This document shows, piece after piece, positions 27,053 to 36,014 of a DNA stretch of 64,000 nucleotides. The DNA comes from Pseudomonadota bacterium (GTDB lineage: Bacteria > Pseudomonadota > Alphaproteobacteria > Rhizobiales > Beijerinckiaceae): NCBI GenBank assembly GCA_021781815.1, contig JAJXWB010000018.1, positions 1 through 64,000 of the forward strand, read 5' to 3'. Numbering within the stretch: position 1 is the stretch's first letter; every line of letters starts with the position of its first letter. Made by a program: the position numbers and the translations under genes. Below the pieces are notes generated by a model. It saw nothing but the letters and a program-made list of their open reading frames with translations. It was not told where the DNA came from and ran no database searches.

Positions 27053-29788
27053 TTGGCTGACGACGACAACATCCCCGCGGGCGGGCCGCCCTCCGATATC
27101 CGTCCCGTCTCGATCGTAGACGAGATGAAGCGCTCCTATCTCGACTACGCGATGAGCGTGATCGTGAGCCGCGCGCTGCCCGACGTCCGCGATGGCCTCA
27201 AGCCCGTGCATCGCCGCATCATGTTCTCGATGCACGAGAACGGCCACACGCCCGACAAGTCCTACGTGAAGTCGGCGCGTATCGTCGGCGACGTCATGGG
27301 TAAATACCACCCGCACGGCGATGCGGCGATCTATGACGCGCTTGTGCGCATGGCGCAGCCTTTCTCGATGCGGCTTCAATTGATCGACGGGCAGGGCAAT
27401 TTCGGTTCGGTCGACGGCGATCCGCCCGCCGCCATGCGCTACACCGAATCGCGTCTGGCGCGGCCAGCGCTCGCCCTGCTTGACGACATCGACGAGGGCA
27501 CCGTCGATTTCCAGCCGAATTACGACGGCAAGGAGCAGGAGCCCGCCGTTCTTCCGGCGCGTTTCCCGAACCTGCTTGTCAACGGCGCCGGCGGCATCGC
27601 GGTCGGCATGGCGACCAATATCCCGCCGCACAATCTCGGCGAAGTGATTGACGCCGCCATCGCGCTGATCGACCGGCCGGACATGACGATCGCCGACCTG
27701 ATCGAGATCGTTCCCGGTCCGGATTTTCCGACGGGCGGCTCCATCATCGGCCGCACCGGCGTCGGCAGCGCCTATGCGACCGGCCGCGGCTCCATACTGA
27801 TGCGCGCCAGGGTCGATGTCGAGGAAATACGCGGCAATCGGTCGGCGCTTATCGTCACGGAAATTCCCTATCAGGTGAACAAGGCGACGCTTGTTGAGCG
27901 CATCGCTGAACTCGTGCGCGAAAAGAAGATCGAAGGCATTTCCGATCTGCGCGATGAATCCGATCGCGATGGCATGCGCATCGTCATCGAACTGCGCCGA
28001 GAGGCCGTGCCCGACATCGTTCTGAACCAGCTTTACAGGTTCACGGCGATGCAATCCTCGTTCAGCGTGAACATGATCGCGCTGAACGGCGGCAGGCCGC
28101 AGATGCTGACGCTGAAGGACGTCCTGCGCGCCTTCGTCGATTTCCGTGAAGAGGTCGTGACGCGCCGCACCAGGCATCGGCTGACCAAGGCGCGTGACGG
28201 CGCGCACGTGCAGGTCGGCCTCGCCATCGCGGTTGCGAACATCGACGAGGTGATTCGCCTGATCCGCACGTCGCCGGACGCGGCCGCCGCGCGCGAGGCG
28301 CTGATGGGCCGAGCCTGGCCGGCGCGCGACATGGCGCCGCTGGTCGCCCTCATCGCGGACCCGCGTCACACGCTCGATGCGGACGGCAATTGCCGCCTGT
28401 CCGAGGCGCAGGCGCGCGCCATCCTCGACCTGCGCCTGCAGCGTCTGACCGCGCTTGGCCGCGAGGAAATCGCCGAAGCGCTCAACAAACTCGCTGCCGA
28501 GATCGCCGAATATCTCGAAATCCTGCGTTCGCGCGAAAAACTGTTCGGCATCGTCAAGGACGAACTGCTCGCGGTGAAGGACGCTCACGCCACGCCGCGC
28601 CGCACGATCATTCTCGACGGCGCCGGCGATATGGATGACGAGGATCTCATCCAGCGCGAGGACATGGTCGTCACGGTCAGCCATGCCGGCTACATCAAGC
28701 GCGTGCCGCTCTCCACCTATCGGGCACAGCGGCGCGGCGGCAAGGGCCGCTCGGGCATGCAGACGCGCGAGGAGGATTTCGTCGCGCGCCTGTTCGTCGC
28801 CTCGACGCACACGCCCGTCCTGTTCTTTTCCTCGCGCGGCCAGGTCTACAAGGAAAAGGTCTGGCGTCTGCCGCTCGCCGCGCCCCAGGCGACCGGAAAA
28901 TTCCTGCGCAATATCCTGCCGCTGAACGCCGACGAGCGCATCACCACGATCATGCCGCTGCCGGAAGACGAGGAAAGTTGGGCGACGCTCGACGTCATCT
29001 TCGCCACGACGTCGGGCACGGTCCGTCGCAACAAGCTTTCCGATTTCGTCGACGTGCGCCGCAACGGCCTGATCGCCATGAAGCTGGACGAGGGCGAATC
29101 GATTGTCGACGTCGCCACCGCCAGCGAAAACGACGATGTGCTGCTGACGACGATGAACGGCCAGTGCATCCGGTTCGCAGTGCCGGAGGTCCGCGTGTTC
29201 CAGGGCCGCACGTCGATGGGCGTGCGCGGCATTTCGCTGGAGGGCGGCGACCGCGTCATCTCGCTGTCGATCCTGCGCCACTTCGAGGCCGCGGGCGAAG
29301 AACGCGCAGCCTATCTCAAGATGCGCCGCGCCATCGCCGGCGAGGCGACAGCCGAAAACGGGGACGCCGCCGACGCGGACGCCGCCGAGGAGACCGGCGG
29401 CGTCAACGGGGAGCAATTGCCGCAGGAGCGCTACGCCGAAATGTCGGCGGCCGAGCAATACATTCTGACGATTTCCGAGAACGGCTTCGGTAAACGCACC
29501 TCGTCCTTCGAGTACAGAATTACGGGACGCGGCGGCAAGGGCATCGTCGCCATGACGGTGAACGACCGCAACGGCCCGATCGTCGCCTCGTTCCCGGTCG
29601 AGGATTCCGACCAGATCATGCTGGTGACCGACGGCGGCCAGCTCATCCGTTGCCCGGTCGACGGCATCCGCACGACAGGCCGCGGCGCGCAGGGCGTGAC
29701 GATCTTCGACACGGCCGACGACGAGAAAGTGGTGTCGGTCGAGCGCGTGGCGGGCGAGGAAGAAGACGGCGAGAACGGCGGGGAGTGA
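27053..29788 (+). CDS. gyrA: DNA gyrase subunit A
   Basis: A 911-residue gyrase A subunit that breaks and rejoins DNA to introduce negative supercoils. The catalytic tyrosine is in [11 protein letters not shown], and the quinolone region is [19 protein letters not shown], where the residue equivalent to E. coli Ser83 is Ala. The GyrA box [11 protein letters not shown] marks the wrapping domain. An acidic Ala/Glu-rich insertion ([13 protein letters not shown]) lies between C-terminal blades. The start is a TTG at 27053, chosen because the N-terminus ADDDN...[19 protein letters not shown] matches the family; there is no good ATG. Confidence 0.97.
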   Translation: MADDDNIPAGGPPSDIRPVSIVDEMKRSYLDYAMSVIVSRALPDVRDGLKPVHRRIMFSMHENGHTPDKSYVKSARIVGDVMGKYHPHGDAAIYDALVRMAQPFSMRLQLIDGQGNFGSVDGDPPAAMRYTESRLARPALALLDDIDEGTVDFQPNYDGKEQEPAVLPARFPNLLVNGAGGIAVGMATNIPPHNLGEVIDAAIALIDRPDMTIADLIEIVPGPDFPTGGSIIGRTGVGSAYATGRGSILMRARVDVEEIRGNRSALIVTEIPYQVNKATLVERIAELVREKKIEGISDLRDESDRDGMRIVIELRREAVPDIVLNQLYRFTAMQSSFSVNMIALNGGRPQMLTLKDVLRAFVDFREEVVTRRTRHRLTKARDGAHVQVGLAIAVANIDEVIRLIRTSPDAAAAREALMGRAWPARDMAPLVALIADPRHTLDADGNCRLSEAQARAILDLRLQRLTALGREEIAEALNKLAAEIAEYLEILRSREKLFGIVKDELLAVKDAHATPRRTIILDGAGDMDDEDLIQREDMVVTVSHAGYIKRVPLSTYRAQRRGGKGRSGMQTREEDFVARLFVASTHTPVLFFSSRGQVYKEKVWRLPLAAPQATGKFLRNILPLNADERITTIMPLPEDEESWATLDVIFATTSGTVRRNKLSDFVDVRRNGLIAMKLDEGESIVDVATASENDDVLLTTMNGQCIRFAVPEVRVFQGRTSMGVRGISLEGGDRVISLSILRHFEAAGEERAAYLKMRRAIAGEATAENGDAADADAAEETGGVNGEQLPQERYAEMSAAEQYILTISENGFGKRTSSFEYRITGRGGKGIVAMTVNDRNGPIVASFPVEDSDQIMLVTDGGQLIRCPVDGIRTTGRGAQGVTIFDTADDEKVVSVERVAGEEEDGENGGE

Positions 29789-29913
29789 GGCCGGGCGATT
29801 GTTGTCGAAAGGCTGCTATCGACCGGTTGCGGCCTACGACCGCGACGACGCGAAATGGCCGCTTACCGGAATTTCCAGACCTCAGTATCATCGCCCGGCG
29901 AGTCGGGGGCGCG

Positions 29914-30492
29914 ATGGTGGGACAGGCAGAAGACAGCATCGCGGGCGACCGACCGGGCCTCGGCGAAATCGCCGACGTGTTCGCGCGATATGGCAACTTC
30001 ACGCTCGGCGGGGGCAGCGCGACGACGGCGACTATTCATGGCCAGATCGTCGCACGACGCCACTGGGTGGATGATCAGAAATTCAGCCTGTGTTTTGCGC
30101 TCGGCCGCCTGACACCCGGCACGAACGTCCTTGCTTTCTGTACTGGCATCGGCTGGTTGCTGCGCGGCTTGCCCGGCGCGCTGGTGGCCTTGCTGGCCGC
30201 ATCGATGCCCTGCACGCTTATCGTGATCGTCGTGACCGCGCTGTTTCGAGAATGGCAGGACAACACGATTGTTCAGGCGGCAATCCACGGGGCCGTCGCT
30301 GCCGCCGTCGCCATCACCGCAAAGACAAGCTGGACCATTGCCGGGCCGATCTACAAACGCAGGGAACGGTGGCGGGTGATCATCATCGGCGCAGCCGCGT
30401 TCGGTCTTTATGTCGGTCTCGGTGTCCCCGCGATCTCCGTTTTGCTTCTGGCGGCTTTCATCGGAGCGCTCTTGCCGGTGGCCGCACCATGA
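29914..30492 (+). CDS. Chromate transporter, N-terminal half-domain protein
   Basis: A 192-residue membrane protein of the short-chain CHR family: FARYGNFTLGGGSATTATIHGQIV, then ALGRLTPGTNVLAFCTGIGW, the conserved core of ChrA. Family members work as pairs of half-size proteins and may export chromate or move other anions; the true substrate here is not shown. ATG 29914 follows a GGGGGCG Shine-Dalgarno. It overlaps the partner gene by four bases. Confidence 0.88.
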   Translation: MVGQAEDSIAGDRPGLGEIADVFARYGNFTLGGGSATTATIHGQIVARRHWVDDQKFSLCFALGRLTPGTNVLAFCTGIGWLLRGLPGALVALLAASMPCTLIVIVVTALFREWQDNTIVQAAIHGAVAAAVAITAKTSWTIAGPIYKRRERWRVIIIGAAAFGLYVGLGVPAISVLLLAAFIGALLPVAAP

Positions 30493-31025
30493 ATCTCGCG
30501 CTGCTTTACCTGCTGCTACTCAAAGGGACTTGCACGGCGTTCGCTGGCCTCGCGTCGCTTCCGGTGATCCACGACACGCTCGTCACCCAATATCATGCGC
30601 TGACGGATCAGCAGCTAAATCAAGCGGTCGTTATCACTCGCAGCACGCCGGGGCCGGTCGGCCTCTACATCGTAAGCGTCGGGTATTTCGTCGCGGGAGT
30701 ACCGGGCGCAATCGCCGGATGGCTCGCCATGATCACCCCGGCGTTCCTTATCATCCCGCTCGTTCATTTCGCCGGTCGACATACCGACCACCCGCGCGTG
30801 AAATCCATCCTGCAAGCTGTGGTGATTGCGAGCGCGGGGCTTCTGCTTGCCGCGTCGATCCCGCTGGCCCGCGTCGCGCTGACCGACCCGGTGACCGTTG
30901 GAATTGCAGCGATAAGCCTCGTGATCCTTCTGACGACCGAACTCGACACCCTCTGGATTATATTGAGCGCGGCTGTCGTCTCGCTTTCCGCGTCATCCCT
31001 CGGTCTCATTGCGGGTTTCGGTTAG
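30489..31025 (+). CDS. Chromate transporter, second half-domain protein
   Basis: A 178-residue membrane protein with the CHR motif in its second form: FAGLASLPVIHDTLV and TPGPVGLYIVSVGYFVAGVPGA. With the preceding gene it makes a complete two-component short-chain ChrA transporter, the halves being expected to insert with opposite topology. Its ATG 30489 overlaps the previous stop (ATGA). No chrB-like regulator is present. Confidence 0.88.
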   Translation: MNLALLYLLLLKGTCTAFAGLASLPVIHDTLVTQYHALTDQQLNQAVVITRSTPGPVGLYIVSVGYFVAGVPGAIAGWLAMITPAFLIIPLVHFAGRHTDHPRVKSILQAVVIASAGLLLAASIPLARVALTDPVTVGIAAISLVILLTTELDTLWIILSAAVVSLSASSLGLIAGFG

Positions 31026-31049
31026 GCGGCTCTTGGGGGTGCCGCTGTC

Positions 31050-31110
31050 ATTGGCGGCGGCTATCTCGAATGTCGCCTTCCCGCCCATCTCAGACATCGC
31101 GGTTGACGCG
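31050..31110 (-). repeat. Possible rhizobial intergenic repeat (MSEMGGKA pseudo-ORF type)
   Basis: On the minus strand this segment would read MSEMGGKATFEIA. Short open frames beginning this way recur in intergenic DNA of many rhizobial genomes and are thought to be repeats rather than genes. Recognised from memory of such annotations; only one copy is seen in this window. Confidence 0.35.
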
Positions 31111-31134
31111 GTGGCGTCCATCGGCGGTCGACCT

Positions 31135-31536
31135 TCACCCCGCCTTCCTTGGCCGCCCGCCCTTGCGCCCGTTCGCCCGCGCCGCCTCAGCCTTCGCAGC
31201 GCTGCGAGAGCGTCCGGCTTGGCTTGCCTGCCATGCGCGCGTGCCGAAGACGCCGGCGAGCAGGTCCGGCACGGACAGATCGACGTCCAGCGATTCCCAG
31301 CGCAGGCCAGATCCCGCGCCCAGGATTTCGACCTGCGCGAGTTGCGCGGCAGTTGCGCGCTGCAAGCCTTCCGCAGCTTGCGCAGGAAAGACGAAGGCGC
31401 ATCCATTCGTGAGTTCGACGGCGATGCGCCCGCTGACGGCGTCGTAGCGCGCTGATGCAGCGCGCGTTTCAAGCGCCCGCGCCTTTGCGCCGCGCCGCTG
31501 CGCGGCTTCAATCTGCCGATCGGTCAACTGAGCCAT
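31135..31536 (-). CDS. DUF2442 domain protein
   Basis: A 133-residue protein. The DUF2442 core is VELTNGCAFVFPAQAAEGLQ followed by LRWESLDVDLSVPDLLAGVFG. The C-terminus is basic and low in complexity (RANGRKGGRPRKAG). DUF2442 genes commonly follow DUF4160 genes, and the pair is often listed as a putative toxin-antitoxin-like module, without proof. Here the DUF4160 partner directly upstream is frameshifted, so this gene may be an orphan. Confidence 0.82.
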   Translation of the reverse strand: MAQLTDRQIEAAQRRGAKARALETRAASARYDAVSGRIAVELTNGCAFVFPAQAAEGLQRATAAQLAQVEILGAGSGLRWESLDVDLSVPDLLAGVFGTRAWQASQAGRSRSAAKAEAARANGRKGGRPRKAG

Positions 31537-31824
31537 GTATCTTTCGCCACCGTTCGAGCAACTCTACCTGCGCTCCGCTTGCAATCCGCAGCGCGCGACG
31601 GACGTCAGCCTTGCTCATGCTATCCGCCCATTCCAGGCGTGGCGCGCCGCCGCGCCCCAGCAAGCGATCTTCGCTTCGCTATCGCCGAACACATGAACGT
31701 GCGCAGGTTCATGATCGTTGACGAACATGACGATGTGGAAAGGTCGGTCGCGCAGAACTGTAGCACGATAACCGAACTGGATAGGTTTTGAAATAGGCTT
31801 CCTGAAACATCCAGAGCATTTCAC
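31508..31824 (-). pseudogene. DUF4160 protein gene, frameshifted
   Basis: The first part of the domain (TVLRDRPFHIVMFVNDHEP, then AHVHVFGDSEAKIA) is read in one frame and ends at a premature stop. The rest (GRGGAPRLEWADSMSKADV, then RRALRI and LLERWRKIHG) is read in the next frame and ends at 31508, overlapping the DUF2442 start. A one-base loss near 31655-31665 explains this: restoring a T in GCTTGCTGGG would rejoin the frames. The usual start codon before TVLRD is also lacking; only an upstream ATG at 31824 is available. It is either a broken gene or a sequencing error. Confidence 0.75.
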
Positions 31825-31853
31825 GCCACGCTCAAATCACCTATACCCGAGCC

Positions 31854-32363
31854 ATGCGCATCGCCCTCTACACCGGCTCCTTCGATCCTCTCACCAACGG
31901 CCATGTCGACGTCATCCGGCAGGCGGCGGCCATCTGCGACCGCCTCGTCGTCGGCATCGGCGTTCATCCCGGCAAGACGCCGGTGTTTTCGGCTGATGAA
32001 CGCGCCGATCTCATCCGCGCCGCCTGCGCTGACATGCTCGCGGCCGAGAAATGTGAATTGCAGGTCGCCACCTTCGCCGGCCTCGCCGTGACCGCCGCCC
32101 GTGAAAACGGCGCGAAAATGATGATCCGCGGGTTGCGTGACGGGACCGACCTTGATTACGAGATGCAGATGGCCGGCATGAACGCGACGATGGCGCCGGA
32201 GGTCAAAACCGTATTTTTCGGCGCGTCTCCCGGCGTCCGTCACATCACCGCCACGCTTGTCCGTCAGATCGCGGCCATGGGCGGCGATATAGGGCCGTTC
32301 GCGCCGGAGGTCGTCGCAACCGCGCTGACAAGGCGTATGGCCGAGCGGGCCGTCGCCAAATAA
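31854..32363 (+). CDS. coaD: Phosphopantetheine adenylyltransferase
   Basis: A 169-residue enzyme of coenzyme A synthesis that joins ATP and 4'-phosphopantetheine. The nucleotidyltransferase motif [16 protein letters not shown] is at the N-terminus, [20 protein letters not shown] is the substrate loop, and the usual ISSTLVR is replaced by ITATLVR. Length is normal. It reads away from the DUF4160 remnant. Confidence 0.96.
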   Translation: MRIALYTGSFDPLTNGHVDVIRQAAAICDRLVVGIGVHPGKTPVFSADERADLIRAACADMLAAEKCELQVATFAGLAVTAARENGAKMMIRGLRDGTDLDYEMQMAGMNATMAPEVKTVFFGASPGVRHITATLVRQIAAMGGDIGPFAPEVVATALTRRMAERAVAK

Positions 32364-32392
32364 GTGCTTCCCGAAAACGATAAAGGATCATC

Positions 32393-32947
32393 ATGCGCAT
32401 TGACAGACGCACCCTTCTTTCCGCCGCGCCGGGCTTGGCCCTGGTCGTTGCGGGACGCGCGCAGGCCGCCGGCGACGCCGACACGGTCTATCTCGACACC
32501 AAGGACGGCCGCATCACGATCAAGCTGCGCCGCGATCTGGCGCCAAAACATGTCGCGCAGATCGAGACGCTCGTTAAGCGCCATTTCTATGACGGCATCG
32601 TGTTCCATCGCGTGATCGACGGGTTCATGGCGCAGACGGGCGATCCGACCGGCACGGGCACGGGCAAGTCGGATCTGCCGAACATTCCCGCCGAATTCTC
32701 GCACGAGCATTTTGCCCGCGGCACGGTCGGCATGGCGCGGTCGCAGGAGCCGAATTCCGCCAATTCGCAATTCTTCATCTGTTTCGGCGACTCCGGCTTT
32801 CTCGACGGTCAGTACACGATCGTCGGCCAGGTGATCTCGGGCATGGACGTCGTGGACAAGATCAAGAAGGGGTCGAAGGCCGACAACGGCTCCGTCGCCA
32901 ATCCCGACAAGATCGTGAAGATGCGCATGGCCTCGGACGCGAAATAG
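32393..32947 (+). CDS. Exported cyclophilin-type peptidyl-prolyl isomerase
   Basis: A 184-residue cyclophilin preceded by a signal peptide (MRIDRRTLLSAAPGLALVV, cleavage probably after AQA near residue 23). The twin arginine in RRTLL hints at Tat export but could be chance. Catalytic motifs are FHRVIDGFMAQTGDPTGTG and ANSQFFICFGDSGFLDGQYT. It should assist folding in the periplasm. A cytoplasmic paralogue follows 62 bases later, so the pair is probably a duplication. Confidence 0.93.
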   Translation: MRIDRRTLLSAAPGLALVVAGRAQAAGDADTVYLDTKDGRITIKLRRDLAPKHVAQIETLVKRHFYDGIVFHRVIDGFMAQTGDPTGTGTGKSDLPNIPAEFSHEHFARGTVGMARSQEPNSANSQFFICFGDSGFLDGQYTIVGQVISGMDVVDKIKKGSKADNGSVANPDKIVKMRMASDAK

Positions 32948-33009
32948 ACTCCGATTTACTCGAAACCGCGCGGTCGCTATAGCGATCGCGCAAACATTCA
33001 GGAGGTTCC

Positions 33010-33465
33010 ATGGCGGACGAAGGAAATACGCTGACGCTCGAAACGACCAAGGGAACGGTGGTGATCCGCATGCGCCCCGATCTCGCGCCGAACCACGTCG
33101 CGCACATCAGGAAGCTGGTCGGCGAAGGCTTTTACGACGGCATCGTGTTCCATCGCGTGATCGACGGGTTCATGGCGCAGACCGGCTGCCCGCACGGCAC
33201 GGGCACGGGCGGTTCCAAATATCCGAACCTGAAGCAGGAGTTCAATGCGGCCCCGCATGTGCGCGGCACGTGTTCCATGGCGCGCGCGCAGAATCCGGAT
33301 TCGGCCAACAGCCAATTCTTCATCTGCTTTGGCGACGCCGGCTTTCTCGATCGCCAGTACACGGTGTGGGGCGAGGTCGTCACGGGCATGGAAAACGTGG
33401 ACAAGATCAAGCGCGGCGAACCCGTGCGCGATCCCGACAAGATCATCTCCGCGAAGATGAGCTGA
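33010..33465 (+). CDS. Cytoplasmic cyclophilin-type peptidyl-prolyl isomerase
   Basis: A 151-residue cyclophilin without signal peptide. FHRVIDGFMAQTGCPHGTG and ANSQFFICFGDAGFLDRQYT mark the active site. It shares long identical runs with the preceding exported isomerase. GGAGG lies six bases before ATG 33010. Confidence 0.95.
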   Translation: MADEGNTLTLETTKGTVVIRMRPDLAPNHVAHIRKLVGEGFYDGIVFHRVIDGFMAQTGCPHGTGTGGSKYPNLKQEFNAAPHVRGTCSMARAQNPDSANSQFFICFGDAGFLDRQYTVWGEVVTGMENVDKIKRGEPVRDPDKIISAKMS

Positions 33466-33574
33466 GGGCGGACATCGCTTCCGGAGCCACGATGGCGTCC
33501 CATCGCTCCGCGGGACGAGGCGCGCCAGGCGGCCTTCGCTTTGAGGCTCGTCTCGAAGCCCGAGAGGCGGCGTC

Positions 33575-34642
33575 ATGCGCGTAGACCTCTTCGATTTCGA
33601 TCTCCCGCCGGAGCGCATCGCGCTCCGGCCGGCGGAGCCGCGAGATAGCGCGCGCATGCTTGTGGCGCGCGGCGGCGGACTGGAAGACCGCAGCATCCGC
33701 GATCTTCCGGATTATCTGCGCCCCGGCGATGCGCTCGTTGTCAACGACACGCGCGTGATTCCTGCGCGTCTTTCGGGCATCCGGGCGCGCGAAGACAATA
33801 TCGCCCGCATCGAGGCGACCCTGATCAAACGCGAGGGATCCAATCTCTGGCGCGCGCTCGCAAAACCGGCCAAGCGCCTCGCGCCTGGCGACCGCATCCG
33901 CTTCGGCGATGCGAGCGAGAGCATGGCCTGCCTGCTCGCCTTTCTCGACGCCGACGTGGTGGAGCGCGCCGAAGGCGAGGTCTTGCTCAGCTTTCATCTC
34001 GACGGCGCCGCGCTCGACGAGGCGATCGAGCGCATCGGCCATATGCCGCTGCCGCCCTACATCGCCGCGCGCCGGGCCGACGACGATCGTGACGGCGCCG
34101 ATTACCAGACCATGTTCGCGCGCGAGCCTGGCGCCGTCGCCGCGCCGACGGCCGGCCTGCATTTCACGCCGGCGCTGGTCGCCGCGATCGAGGCGCGCGG
34201 CGTCGCGCTGCATCGCGTGACCCTGCATGTCGGCGCCGGCACATTCCTGCCGGTGAAAGCGGATGACACCGACGCGCACGTGATGCATTCCGAATGGGGC
34301 GTCGTCAGCGCGGAAACCGCCGCCGCGCTCAATGCCGTGCGTGACAACGGCGGGCGCATCGTAGCGGCAGGCACGACCGCGTTGCGCGTTCTGGAAAGCG
34401 CGACCGGCGAGAACGGACGCATCGCAGCTTTCTCCGGCGACACGGCGATATTCATCACGCCAGGTTATGCGTTTCGGGCGGTCGATGCTCTCGTGACCAA
34501 TTTCCACCTGCCGCGTTCGACGCTGTTCATGCTGGTCAGCGCCTTCAGCGGCCTGGAGACCATGCGCAGCGCCTATGCGCACGCGATTGCCGCCGGTTAT
34601 CGGTTCTACAGCTACGGCGACGCCTGTCTGCTGCTGCGCTAG
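33575..34642 (+). CDS. queA: S-adenosylmethionine:tRNA ribosyltransferase-isomerase
   Basis: A 355-residue enzyme that converts preQ1 in tRNA to epoxyqueuosine using the ribosyl part of SAM. The N-terminus [22 protein letters not shown] and the motifs [32 protein letters not shown] and [17 protein letters not shown] are all canonical. It lies upstream of tgt, which catalyses the preceding step, separated by a solute-binding-protein gene. Confidence 0.97.
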   Translation: MRVDLFDFDLPPERIALRPAEPRDSARMLVARGGGLEDRSIRDLPDYLRPGDALVVNDTRVIPARLSGIRAREDNIARIEATLIKREGSNLWRALAKPAKRLAPGDRIRFGDASESMACLLAFLDADVVERAEGEVLLSFHLDGAALDEAIERIGHMPLPPYIAARRADDDRDGADYQTMFAREPGAVAAPTAGLHFTPALVAAIEARGVALHRVTLHVGAGTFLPVKADDTDAHVMHSEWGVVSAETAAALNAVRDNGGRIVAAGTTALRVLESATGENGRIAAFSGDTAIFITPGYAFRAVDALVTNFHLPRSTLFMLVSAFSGLETMRSAYAHAIAAGYRFYSYGDACLLLR

Positions 34643-34739
34643 CGAATATTTCGTACTGCGGAATATTGCGCCGGTTTTTCGGTATTGCGCTTGAGCGGCG
34701 ATGCTGGTTACGTGCGCGCCATCGAGGAGGACGGCCGTC

Positions 34740-35945
34740 ATGAACGTAGGGAAAATCATCGCATCGACGATTCTGGCCGCGATGGTCGGCGCGACGGCCG
34801 CCAGCGCAGAGCAGGGCGTACTGCGGGTTGGCGTCATTACGGACATGAGCGGCCAGTATGCGGATGGCAACGGCCAGGGCTCTGTCGTCGCGGCGCAAAT
34901 GGCAGCCGAGGAGATCGGCGGGACCGTGGCGGGCCGCAAGATCGAGATCATCTCCGGCGATCACCAGAACAAGCCGGATGTCGCGACCGGCGTCGTGCGC
35001 GACTGGATCGACAACAAGCAGATCGACGTCGTGGCGGAAGGCGTCAATTCCGGCGTCGCGCTGGCGATCCAGAACCTCACGCGCGAGCGCAAGAAACTCT
35101 TTCTGATCTCCGGCGCCGGCTCGTCGGATCTCACAGGCAAGCAATGCTCGCCGACATCAGTGCAATGGACCTACGATACCTACGCCTCGTCCAATGCGAC
35201 GGCGAAGGCGGTGGTCAAGCGCGGCGGCGATTCCTGGTACTTTCTGACTGCCGACTACGCCTTCGGTCATGCGCTCGAGCGCGATGCGAGCCGGGCGGTG
35301 ATAGCCGCCGGCGGCAAGGTGATCGGCTCGGTCCGGCACCCTTTCAACACGCCGGACTTTTCGTCCTTTCTTCTGCAGGCGCAGGCAGCCAACCCGAAGA
35401 TTCTGGCGCTCGCCAATGCAGGCTCGGACTTCAGCCATGCCGTGGCGCAAGCCGACGAATTCGGCTTCCGCAACACCGGGATTCAGATCGTCGCCTTGCA
35501 GGTGACGCTGACCGACGTGCCCGCGCTCGGCCTCGCGCATGCGCATGATCTGATGTTCACGGATTCCTTCTACTGGGATCGGACGCCCGAAACGCGCGCT
35601 TTCTCTCAGGAATTTTTCAAGCGCCGCGGCGCCATGCCGACGGCCTATCAGGCTGGCGTGAATTCGGCGCTTCGTCACTATTTCAAGGCGGTGGCGGCGA
35701 CGAATTCGGTCGACCCGGAGACCGTGATCGCTCAGATGCGCAAGACGCCGGTCAACGATTTCTTCGCGCAAAACGGCAAGGTGCGCGAGGACGGGCGCAT
35801 GGTGCACGACATGTATCTCATGCGCATCAAGAAACCCGAGGAATCCAAGAGCAAGTGGGATCTCTATGAATATCTTGAAACCGTGCCGGGCGACGAGGCG
35901 TTCCGTCCACTGGCCGAAGGCGAGTGTCCCTTCGTGAAGAAATGA
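34740..35945 (+). CDS. ABC transporter solute-binding protein (Leu/Ile/Val-binding type)
   Basis: A 401-residue periplasmic binding protein of the Peripla_BP_6 class, usually for branched-chain amino acids, amides or related ligands. A signal peptide (MNVGKIIASTILAAMVGAT) is cleaved after ASA near residue 23, followed by GVLRVGVITDMSGQYADGNG. Later, GAGSSDLTGKQCSPTSVQW and YAFGHALERDASRAV are family segments. Strong GAGGAGGA precedes ATG 34740. No permease or ATPase gene is nearby, so it is an orphan. Its ligand is unknown; its position between queA and tgt is notable. Confidence 0.92.
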   Translation: MNVGKIIASTILAAMVGATAASAEQGVLRVGVITDMSGQYADGNGQGSVVAAQMAAEEIGGTVAGRKIEIISGDHQNKPDVATGVVRDWIDNKQIDVVAEGVNSGVALAIQNLTRERKKLFLISGAGSSDLTGKQCSPTSVQWTYDTYASSNATAKAVVKRGGDSWYFLTADYAFGHALERDASRAVIAAGGKVIGSVRHPFNTPDFSSFLLQAQAANPKILALANAGSDFSHAVAQADEFGFRNTGIQIVALQVTLTDVPALGLAHAHDLMFTDSFYWDRTPETRAFSQEFFKRRGAMPTAYQAGVNSALRHYFKAVAATNSVDPETVIAQMRKTPVNDFFAQNGKVREDGRMVHDMYLMRIKKPEESKSKWDLYEYLETVPGDEAFRPLAEGECPFVKK

Positions 35946-36014
35946 GACTGCGCGGCCAATGGACGGCGACGCGGGCCTCTGGATGAAAGCCCGCGGCCCC
36001 GCTAAGAAGCGCGC

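Noticed and set aside
26936-29458. 840-codon minus-strand open frame
   Set aside because: Antisense shadow of gyrA; His/Arg/Asp-rich composition typical of reversed GC-rich coding sequence.
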